This document shows, one piece after another, positions 28,736-36,709 of a DNA stretch of 64,000 nt. The first letter of the stretch is position 1. The number at the start of each line of letters is the position of its first letter. The notes under the pieces are model-generated. The model was not told the origin of the DNA. It worked only from the letters and a program-made list of their open reading frames with translations, and made no database searches. Source of the stretch: Yamagishiella unicocca. Lineage: Eukaryota; Chlorophyta; Chlorophyceae; Chlamydomonadales; Volvocaceae. The stretch lies in NCBI GenBank assembly GCA_003116995.1, contig BDSL01000012.1, positions 919,001 to 983,000 on the forward strand, read 5' to 3'. The position numbers and the translations under genes are program-made.

Positions 28736-30243
28736 CTAGGCCACCTTCGAGCCCCGCACGCGAGAGCTGTAGTCCGACCACGCCCGCTCTGCTTCCATCG
28801 GATCCTGCTGGTAAAGGACCGCCAGTGCCGCGCAGTGGCGGAAGGTGTGGCCGGCTGTGTTGCAGTGGAAACACAACGAACCTTGGCCGCCCCCGCGGTC
28901 AACTCCCAACCGAGGCTGTTGAGCTGCCTGAGGCCACGGAACCGGAGGAACCGGAACCACACTGGCGAGTCCTATACCTGTCAGCTTAAACATTGATGCC
29001 CGCTGCGAGTCTGTAAGGCCCGCGAAACCCGGAACGAAGATCTTCTCCTATTCGGTACCCTTCGTCATGCATGACGTTAACCGCGTCCTTGAAAGGGAGA
29101 ACGGCGGCAACAGCCGATACGCTGGCGAATGCCCCCTGTAGTTCCGAAACACGGCGCCATGCCTGCGCCTCCACCGCTCGCAGAAGTTCTCGCCGCCGGG
29201 GGTCGTCACAGACCTGCGCCCGCTGATAGAAACTCTCCGCGTTCTCCTGTAACGCTGCCACGGAAGACTCCACCTTCCTTTTGAACTGGGCTGGGTCCCG
29301 AGCTGCCGACCGCATATCAAACACCCTGGCCATCTCGCCCATGCATGAAGGAGATACTTTCTGCCGCTTGGGTGAACTCCTCCCCGTTCCCCAAAATCTC
29401 CTCAAGCGCTTTGCCACACCGGTCGCCTGCTCCCAACCGAGCCAGCTCGCCCTTCCCCAAACCGTTGGGTGGAAACTGAGCCGCTGGAGGCTGTAGCTGC
29501 ATAGATGGAAGCGGAAGCTGCGCTACGTTTCCACTCTGGAGAATGTCCCCCAGCGCAGCAAGCTGCCGATCCAACTCGTTACTGGTGAGTCGGTTCGCCG
29601 CAGCTGCCTGAAGCGCTGGAGCCAAGGGCTGGCGAAACTCCCCCAACCCTGCTGGGACGACCTCGTTGCCTACCCCCGCCTGCCGAGGAACTCCCGCCAT
29701 CTCACCTGCTTCACCCCCCGCCACGAGAGCCGGCGCTCTTGCTGCCGGAGGAGCTGCAGGAGGTGCTGCTGATGGCCCTGCTGGTGCCCCTGCGGGCGCG
29801 GTATATACCACCAGCTGCCCACTGGCGGCACTCAACGACGCTGCCGACAACGCTCTTATCTTTGCTGATTCTAGGCGCGCCTTTCCCTCCAATGCCTCCA
29901 ACCGGGCCTCGCGGCGCGCCAAAAGCTCCAAATACCGCGGCTGCTTCTGCTCGATACGAAGCTTATCCGAAAGAAGAGAGGCTTCCAACGAAGATATGGT
30001 TGCATCCAGCTGCCCCTGCGCGGCCCGCGTAGCCACCGTGGGCTCTCCCAAAGCGGCGACCGCTTTCGCGAAATTGTCATTCACCGCCGCCACCTCGGCC
30101 AGACAAGCCTGAAGGTGCGCATCTTCCTCCGGAGTAAATATGGCACACTCTGGTGACGCCAGTCTAGCTTTCAAGGCCGCGATGCCTTCGGACAAGGCGG
30201 CGATCCCCGCCATGTCAGCGATCCCGCTGAGGGTCGAAAACAC
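28736..30243 (-). pseudogene. DIRS-like Gag with CCHC zinc knuckle
   Basis: Three overlapping minus frames (30243-29317, 29417-28986, 28993-28736) read as one protein with two frameshifts. The N-terminal third is Ala/Leu/Glu-rich with heptad-like spacing (coiled-coil type). The middle is Pro/Ala-rich. The C-terminus holds CFHCNTAGHTFRHC, an exact CX2CX4HX4C zinc knuckle. This layout is that of retroelement capsid/nucleocapsid proteins. The start is not certain, since upstream sequence back to the 54-bp terminal repeat is short. Confidence 0.75.
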
Positions 30244-30410
30244 AACACCAACGGCCGAAAGACGAACGCTTTCCAGTCAAAACGACCACCCAGAATACCG
30301 TAAACCGACCACCAGGCCTCCAAGGCCTCCCCTCCAAAAATACGGCCGACCTGGCCGGGCCCTATGCGCCCAAAAAGCCATTTTTCAGAAGAAGAAACCC
30401 GAAAAATATA

Positions 30411-30562
30411 CAACACGCACAGACCCCCGCCGACAACCATAAAACGAATACACCTGCCGCAGACGCCAAACTAAGGGGGGGAGATGACGCCACACCTGCC
30501 AACGCTACAACACGGCCAAATGAACGCCCTCGCCCGCCGCAACCCACCCGGTGGCCCCCGCC
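30411..30562. repeat. 152-bp direct repeat, right copy
   Basis: Partner of 24857-25008 (offset 5554 bp, one substitution CCA/CCG). It overlaps the right 54-bp terminal repeat by 2 bp (CA). Confidence 0.95.
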
Positions 30563-30770
30563 GGTCCCCCCTGCGAACGGCATATCACTCTACCACGAAA
30601 AGCAATGGCGGCAACGCTGCATGACCCATGCCGTCAATAACCTTCTGGGAGGCAGCCACACCGACCCGCCACACGTGCCCACATACTGTAACGCAATGCT
30701 GACACATGACGTACGACGACCGGACAGGGCCTGCGTGCGGGGTGAATCCTTTGATTGCTCGATAACGTCG
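30563..30770 (+). pseudogene. Josephin-like motif 1 of the Dualen-like LINE
   Basis: Reading in phase with the linker at 30411-30562 gives LYHEKQWRQRC and then MTHAVNNLLGG. This matches the N-terminal signature of Josephin deubiquitinases (HEKQ, catalytic Cys, then His-x-x-Asn-Asn-Leu-Leu). The presumed catalytic Cys codon is at 30618-30620. The frame then runs through a short GESFDCSI block and is lost. No catalytic His for this unit is seen, so it looks like a half domain or a duplicated start. Confidence 0.65.
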
Positions 30771-30799
30771 GTATCACGCGCGCCCTACCCCCACCCCCA

Positions 30800-31591
30800 C
30801 CTGGAACCCCCCCGAACGCAATCCCGCGGCCCCCGCCTGTGCCAGTGCGCGTGTATCGTGAAGCTCAGCTCCCACTGTACGGGTTCTGTGGCATCCACGC
30901 CACCAACAACCTGCTGGGATGGAAATGCCTAGACGGATATCATGTCCTACGCTACTGTGAATCCACACTAGCACCTAACGGCACAGAACAGCCACAACCA
31001 CCCGACACCCGAGACAGCCCAGCTGGCAAAGGCATGGTCTGCATGCTACCGACCCAATGGTTACTTCAGCGAATATGCAATTCACCACTACCTGGCCAAC
31101 TGCTCTACAATAGCGGGTCAGGCGGATTGCCACCTTATCCTCCGGCGGGTCAACACACTGCCCCCCCCCCCCGACCTACAAAGGAGCAGATCCTTGGCAT
31201 GCTCCCGCAGCCTGCACGAAACCTTGGCTTCACAGTCCATGGAGGAGTGCACACATACGCGGTCAAAAGGGAGGGAAACAACTGGACAAAAATTGAGTCG
31301 CTGTCGGAAGGACGCAGAGACATGAGTGCCGAAAACTGGAGCTGTATCAAAGGTACCCTCTACTACCTCGACACGCACGAACGCCACGAACACAACCCAG
31401 AAACTGGGCCCATGGCCGACGTGCCTGCCCCACCAGCCTTCCAGCACCCGCTGCCGGACCCGGCCCACGAGATCCCGCATACTGACCCACCAGGCGACAA
31501 CGTACGGCATGCACAGTACGATGGGGGAGCACCGGCGAACGGAACCACTGACCAGCCGCCAGGCACCCAGCCAGCGGAGGCGAGCCGCTGA
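30800..31591 (+). CDS. Josephin-like cysteine protease domain of the Dualen-like LINE
   Basis: The open frame (proline-rich lead, no true ATG; part of a polyprotein) contains VYREAQLPLYGFCGIHATNN. The presumed nucleophile Cys codon is at 30887-30889, with the NNLLG helix after it. About 120 residues later comes GVHTYAVKREGNNW and then ESLSEGRRDMS, which matches the Josephin catalytic-His strand, the Trp and the N/D-S-L turn. Published Dualen elements carry an OTU-type protease. The motif here fits Josephin better, but an OTU-like origin is not excluded. In host biology this fold removes ubiquitin; in the LINE, protection from degradation or polyprotein processing is speculative. Confidence 0.6.
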   Translation, partial: PGTPPNAIPRPPPVPVRVYREAQLPLYGFCGIHATNNLLGWKCLDGYHVLRYCESTLAPNGTEQPQPPDTRDSPAGKGMVCMLPTQWLLQRICNSPLPGQLLYNSGSGGLPPYPPAGQHTAPPPRPTKEQILGMLPQPARNLGFTVHGGVHTYAVKREGNNWTKIESLSEGRRDMSAENWSCIKGTLYYLDTHERHEHNPETGPMADVPAPPAFQHPLPDPAHEIPHTDPPGDNVRHAQYDGGAPANGTTDQPPGTQPAEASR

Positions 31592-31604
31592 AAGGCGCAA
31601 CCCG

Positions 31605-32090
31605 AGCGTCACCGTACGATGGGCCGTGGGGGGCGAATTTATCATGGTCGGAGATACGCTGTCTGGGCCCGATGCGAACGCAGGGATCCACCAACTCATG
31701 CGCAACCAAACCGACATGGAACCGACAGAAAGACTACCCCCACGCGCAGAAGCCCCGGCCAAACGGCGCAAACAGCAGTTCGCACTGGCCAACCACCTCG
31801 AACCAATCCAAGCGCCAGGCACCGGACGGCAAATGTCGTACACGCAGCTCCAACACGAAACGGCTACACACAGAAGCCGAATCGACGACATCCTGCTCAA
31901 CGCTCCGCTCAGGGCAGCAGTCCTGAACCGGGGCACCGGCATGACCACCGCAAACCCGACCCCGCGCCCCACTGAAATGATAACCGTAGCTGGGGGGTCC
32001 TTCGACCACAACCCGGTCCACGCCCGACTGCCCATAGCGAACATGCGCCTGTGGGAGGCCCACGGGCCCACTCCCCGCACGCGAAACACA
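31605..32090 (+). pseudogene. APE-type endonuclease, C-terminal half
   Basis: Frame 0 reads FIMVGDTLSGPDAN (the VGD-N type block with Asn replaced by Thr), then MSYTQLQ, HRSRIDDILL and SFDHNPVHARL. These correspond to the last catalytic blocks of LINE apurinic endonucleases (GD-N, SRID, S-DH). The N-terminal half with the catalytic Glu is absent immediately upstream. The frame shifts near 32060-32100 into the RT ORF. The substituted Asn and missing half argue this domain is inactive here. Confidence 0.65.
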
Positions 32091-35000
32091 GAGACGAGAC
32101 AAGGCCGGTACCCCCCTCGTGGAGGGACGTTGTGCTGCCTATACCTGCCGCCGCACTCCAGAAAGCGACAAATACGATGAGAGCATCCCTTACCACCGCA
32201 ACAGCGGCCCTGATGGCCAAGCTATGGCCTGCCAAGCGGGAAATCGAAGCCGCACTCGCCGCACACACATCAACGGCCACTGCCACGGGCGCTCAGCCAA
32301 CCACCGCCGAGGAAATGGCAGTTCAGTTCAGTACAAGCACGGCAATTCAGGAGACAAACGTGGACACCCTCGCGGCCGAGCTGCAGGGCATACTAGACGG
32401 AGCCTTGACCACTCTCCTCGACTGTTGCCCCAGGAAACCGCCCAAAACTGGGAAGAAGCATGCGCCACGGAAAACACCACGCCAAATCAAAAAGCTTTAC
32501 ACACAACACAAGCAGCTAAAAGAGCTATACGAGACTGAGCTGAATGACACGATAGGCGCGCGACACCCTGCGCAACCCGACACTCCCGCTGGACAGACCC
32601 GCTGCACGCCCTCACAGGCCGACCAACGACCGACCGACCGACCAGGCTCACCTACCCCCCGCCGCCGCACCACCAACACCCGTGAGATAAGAATGCCCAC
32701 CCCTAGACCACCCCGGAGGGCCAACACCAGGACGGCTGGCCTCCTCGCGCAAATCCGTGAAGTCGGAATAGCCCTACATCTCCTAGTGCGGAAGGAGACC
32801 CAGAACAATGTCACGAAAGCCCGCAACAGGTTCCGACACAGACTGACCACCAAGGCCCGCCAGGCTCACAAGGAGATATTTACCTCCGCCCAAGGCGAGC
32901 GGGGAATCCCCGCTGTGCAACACCCGACCAGTAAGGAGCTCTGCACTGACGCGGACACCATCCTGGAGGCCATCCACACCTACTACCAGGACCAGGCAGT
33001 TGCCGTAACAGGGCCCCGGACCGGACTCTACCGCCCGGAAGAGGTGCAACGCACGTATCCCTTCCTACCCGGCCCAACAACCACAGACCCATTCACGCTC
33101 CACAGCCCGAAAGACCCGCGGAGCCATAGTCTCCTCGCCTCTATAGCTGACCCAACAAACTTCCAAACGTGCATAACACACCTGTCCCGCAACAAGGCGC
33201 CAGGACCGGATGGGATCCCAAACGAGCTCCTGAAAGCACTACCGGCCGAGGTGCATGCCGCTATGCACGACCTAATGCTAGTCATGTGGGTGAAAGCGGA
33301 GACCCCGCGCGAGTGGACCACCTCTACCACGGTTCTGTTGCCTAAGCCCGGCGATCCCACAACCCTCAACAACTACCGCCCCATCGCACTCGCCAACACA
33401 ACCTACAAACTCTGGACTAGCCTCCTCACCGTCGCCATAGGAGACGTGGCGGCAGCACTCAACCTGTTCAGCGAGGCACAGGAAGGGTTCCTGGCCTACC
33501 GCAACACCGAACGTCAGATCCTAAACCTCATACACGCCATTGAGGACTCGGCACTAACACGGCAGGACCTGTATGCCGCATACATAGATTTCAGCAATGC
33601 ATTTAATACCATCTCACACGACCTACTCCTACAGGTCATGTGGGACCTAGGCCTACCAGAAGACCTTATCCTCGTAATTCGCAACCTGTACTCCCAAGCA
33701 CGCACGGCAGTCCGTACCGAGCATGGGACCACCAGCCCCATCCACATCGAACGAGGCACTGCTGTACAGGGAGACACACTGTCCCCGGTCCTGTTCATAA
33801 TCTTTATCGAACCTATGCTACGATGGCTACACGCCGGCGGCCGCGGCTACCACTATGGATGCCTTGACAAGAACGAGAACATCCGTTATAACTGCAGCTC
33901 TGCGGCGTACGCAGATGACCTCGCCGTACTGGCCACCAACCCACAAGACCTCCAAACCCAGTGCGACAAGATCAGCCAATACGCCGCCTGGGCCGGCATG
34001 AAGGTGAACAACAAAAAGTGTGCAGTCACCGGAATCCTACACAAGCGTGCAGGCCACGACACGTCAATCAAGGGCCCCACGTGTGAACGCACGCTGAAAT
34101 CAATCCTTTGTGACAAAATTAAAATCGGCGGCAAATTGGTACCCTATACCCCCCCAACGGACCCCTACAAGTACCTCGGGGTGAACGTCACACTTACGCT
34201 CAACTGGGGGCCCCACCTCGGCTATGTAAGCCAAGCCGTGACAGAAAAAGGCACCCAGCTGCTGTCCTGCATGGCATCACCCGACCAGCGCCTACGTGTC
34301 CTCCAAACGTGCATCCAGTCGGTGGTGGCGTACAGCTTTCCCACTATGGCGTACACCCCAAATGATATCCGAATGCTAGACGCAATGATCGCCAGGATAG
34401 CCAAAAAGTGTTACTACATAACACCCAGCTTCCCAACACGAGCTATCCTCCACCCAGCGGAGATGTACGGCCTAGGCGTGGGCTCACTGCTGCCCACCTA
34501 TGTGCAACGCTCGACCCGAGCGCTCGTCCTGGCACTCAATGACCCAGGGCGCCTAGGGGTGGTCACCCGTGCCATGCTGAAGCTGCAGCACGACTATGCG
34601 GGACCCCAGCCCATGCACCGCCTTGCAGGCGCCAGCTGCTACTACGTAACCCTAAAACAGCTATCGCTGGCAAGGGAGAGCGGGATCGCCATCACGGCCG
34701 CCGGTCAGCCCTATGCCCCAGAAATCAACACCCTATATGAGGCGGTCCAGCTAGCGAGGGGTCGGGCCGACGCCCAACTCCCACTGCCCTATCGGTATGT
34801 TATGCCCCTAGTGGAGCTCGGCCTAGATTTGCAATCTCTGGTGGACCAGAACACCGGGGCCCACCTCATCACCAGTGCCGAACTGCAGAACCTCTTCATC
34901 AACAAAAACAGGATCCAACACCGGCACAAAGTTGCGCTCAACCGCCTTAGCCTTGCGCTCAGCGCACACTGTGATCCCCTTGAACGGTGCAAAGACATGG

Positions 35001-35494
35001 ACCCCAAACGCTACGCCAGCGCGGCACCCCTAGGGGACAGGCGCCTCCGGCGGATACCAGATGTGCCCGCATTTGCTGGCTTGCTATCCAAATCGCGCGT
35101 GCCCAACGCTGCCGTCATGCCCTCCATGGACCCACATACCCTGCGCACCCACCGCGGGGTAGTGCCAGGAGAGCACGGGGGCAGGCGCCCGCAAACTGCC
35201 CCAATGCCAGAGGCCACGGGAGCACAATACCCCCGACATGGCATCGCCGTAAACCCGACTCCAAACGGGCCCCGAGGTACCGACCACCAGGACCCACCAT
35301 CGCCTCAACAAGAGACCTCCCGGCGGGGGCGCAAGCGCAAAGGTGTTACAGCTCGGCAGGAAGAACTCATCGCCAAAAGCACGCGGTGTGATAACAATAA
35401 GACACGCACGGCCAAGGCCAGAATCCACGATGTACCGGCACTTGTCACAACTGCACGGTGCAGCTCCATGCCGAAGAAGAAGGGAAACCTGTAA
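32051..35494 (+). CDS. Dualen-like LINE reverse transcriptase
   Basis: Open for 1147 codons, part of the LINE polyprotein (the first ATG is not a true start). After a basic, Thr/Pro-rich N-terminal region it has the canonical non-LTR RT blocks: NKAPGPDGIPNELL (about 33190), NYRPIALANTTYKLW, YIDFSNAFNTISHDLL with the first catalytic Asp (about 33580), GTAVQGDTLSPVLF (about 33755), AYADDLAVL with the other two Asp (33905), and KVNNKKCAVTG. A further 400 residues follow before TAA at 35492. All catalytic residues are intact, unlike the APE part. The downstream frame (from about 35458) continues the polyprotein after one frameshift. Confidence 0.88.
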   Translation: MGGPRAHSPHAKHRDETRPVPPSWRDVVLPIPAAALQKATNTMRASLTTATAALMAKLWPAKREIEAALAAHTSTATATGAQPTTAEEMAVQFSTSTAIQETNVDTLAAELQGILDGALTTLLDCCPRKPPKTGKKHAPRKTPRQIKKLYTQHKQLKELYETELNDTIGARHPAQPDTPAGQTRCTPSQADQRPTDRPGSPTPRRRTTNTREIRMPTPRPPRRANTRTAGLLAQIREVGIALHLLVRKETQNNVTKARNRFRHRLTTKARQAHKEIFTSAQGERGIPAVQHPTSKELCTDADTILEAIHTYYQDQAVAVTGPRTGLYRPEEVQRTYPFLPGPTTTDPFTLHSPKDPRSHSLLASIADPTNFQTCITHLSRNKAPGPDGIPNELLKALPAEVHAAMHDLMLVMWVKAETPREWTTSTTVLLPKPGDPTTLNNYRPIALANTTYKLWTSLLTVAIGDVAAALNLFSEAQEGFLAYRNTERQILNLIHAIEDSALTRQDLYAAYIDFSNAFNTISHDLLLQVMWDLGLPEDLILVIRNLYSQARTAVRTEHGTTSPIHIERGTAVQGDTLSPVLFIIFIEPMLRWLHAGGRGYHYGCLDKNENIRYNCSSAAYADDLAVLATNPQDLQTQCDKISQYAAWAGMKVNNKKCAVTGILHKRAGHDTSIKGPTCERTLKSILCDKIKIGGKLVPYTPPTDPYKYLGVNVTLTLNWGPHLGYVSQAVTEKGTQLLSCMASPDQRLRVLQTCIQSVVAYSFPTMAYTPNDIRMLDAMIARIAKKCYYITPSFPTRAILHPAEMYGLGVGSLLPTYVQRSTRALVLALNDPGRLGVVTRAMLKLQHDYAGPQPMHRLAGASCYYVTLKQLSLARESGIAITAAGQPYAPEINTLYEAVQLARGRADAQLPLPYRYVMPLVELGLDLQSLVDQNTGAHLITSAELQNLFINKNRIQHRHKVALNRLSLALSAHCDPLERCKDMDPKRYASAAPLGDRRLRRIPDVPAFAGLLSKSRVPNAAVMPSMDPHTLRTHRGVVPGEHGGRRPQTAPMPEATGAQYPRHGIAVNPTPNGPRGTDHQDPPSPQQETSRRGRKRKGVTARQEELIAKSTRCDNNKTRTAKARIHDVPALVTTARCSSMPKKKGNL

Positions 35495-36157
35495 CACAGT
35501 GGGCCCGCCTGTGGGCCGGCACCGACGACGATGTGGCCGCTTTCTGGCGGGCGGTCCTGAAAGATATGCGCCCCCATGTCAAAAGCCTGGGGCGGAGGCA
35601 ACAGCTGACACAGACGCACGCACCGCAACTACGACTTACCGACCGGGATGGTGATGAGGGAAGATGGGACGCTGACCCTATCCATGAACCCACCGACGCA
35701 GAGGGCATCCCACTCCTAAACACGGCAGACATACATGAGGCCCTGCCCCCACTAGCTGAAGCAGCGACTCCGCAGGCAGCCCGCCCGCTGGGCGAGCCAT
35801 GGGAGCCTTGGCGCGTCGCAAGAGCGCAAATCCTGGCAGACCAAATACCCTGGCCGGGCATGGGCGACACGACGGCAGAACACCAACTTACATATGACCT
35901 GTACCGCGACACAGAAGTCATCAGCGAGGTCGTAGCCGGCCCATTCACAGTCAGGCATACCACTACAGCGGCCGCCACCAAGAAGGCTCGTAAGCAAGCA
36001 AACCAGAAGAGGCGGCGCGCCGATAATCACCCGGAGCAGGATGACGACCCGGCAACCACCCAGGGCGCCAGCAGCCACGAAACCCAATACACAGTCGCAT
36101 GGCCCCACTCGATCATCCCGCTCTCTGTCCTGCGGGCATACGTTCGACAAGGCTACA
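35495..36157 (+). pseudogene. Dualen-like ORF, RT-RNase H linker, part before the SINE
   Basis: Open in frame 1 from before 35458 to the SINE. It is acidic, then Lys/Arg-rich (KKARKQANQKRRR, a possible nuclear-localisation patch near 35990), ending VLRAYVRQGY at the insertion point. The fragment at 345-664 is a copy of part of this region. It is cut by the SINE at 36157 and resumes in the same reading frame after the second target-site copy. Confidence 0.7.
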
Positions 36158-36709
36158 TCGGTGTAGCTCAATTGGGAGAGCCCGAAAAATCCAATCCTTG
36201 TGGCCTGGGAGATCCCAGGTTCAATTCCCACAAGGTGCGGCACAGGAGATGCAGGTTCGAATCCTGCCGCCGATCCCGATGGTGCGGGCAGCCAATAGCC
36301 ATTGGTGTGGTTAGGGAGGACTAACTCTAGTATGAAGTGTTGGGGCTTAGGCCAGAGACGGGAGCGTGTGCGTCCTACGGGTGGCTCAACCATCAAGTAC
36401 ACTCAAGTACACCAAGCATGGCGGCATGCTGGACATGGAGCTGGCGGAAGACCGGTTTCCGGAGAGCGCTTGAATCTCAAAAATTGATACCAATATGAGT
36501 TAGGGATGTGGCAGGAGCACCAGCCTCCGGCGAGTTGCACTAACTGGTCGTGTTCCACAGCGATAATGTGGCGTGGGCCTTAGCGATATGAGGTGGATTG
36601 GTACTGGTGGCGCGAGCGTATAGGGTGTACTGATGCCCTCACCGCCCCGCCCCCTTAACAACATGCCAGGCCTAGTGCCGGCGTAATGTAATAATTCGAC
36701 AAGGCTACA
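36143..36709. repeat. 15-bp target-site duplication around SINE copy C
   Basis: TTCGACAAGGCTACA occurs at 36143-36157 and 36695-36709, directly bordering the SINE on both sides with no mismatch. Confidence 0.97.
36158..36694 (+). mobile_element. tRNA-headed SINE, copy C (537 bp)
   Basis: Complete copy bounded by a perfect 15-bp duplication. The head has A box TAGCTCAATTGGGAGAG (36164-36180), GGTTCAATTCC near 36220 and GGTTCGAATCC near 36255. These are RNA polymerase III type promoter words (known for tRNA-derived SINEs). The tail at 36606-36694 matches the host LINE's own 3' end and finishes in TAATAAT. The perfect duplication and intact promoter words suggest a recent insertion. Confidence 0.95.

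Larger units (their letters stand above)
25006..30412 (-). mobile_element. DIRS/Kangaroo-like tyrosine-recombinase retrotransposon
   Basis: Minus-strand element of 5.4 kb lying within the Dualen-like LINE. In transcription order it has Gag with a zinc knuckle (30243-28736), RT (28405 onward, internally deleted), RNase H, a linker, a PHD finger and a tyrosine recombinase (to 25485). It is bounded by a 54-bp direct repeat (25006-25059 and 30359-30412, one mismatch, core TATGCGCCCAAAAAGCC). RT/RNase H followed by a tyrosine recombinase is diagnostic of DIRS-like elements. Kangaroo of Volvox is a known algal member. Confidence 0.85.

Noticed and set aside
31118..32089. Minus-strand 323-codon frame opposite the LINE
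   Set aside because: No motif; the plus strand carries the recognisable protease and endonuclease blocks, so this is a shadow.
36158..36260. A genuine tRNA gene at the SINE head
   Set aside because: Three dispersed copies share more than 500 bp of the same non-tRNA body and one has a target duplication, so it is a SINE.
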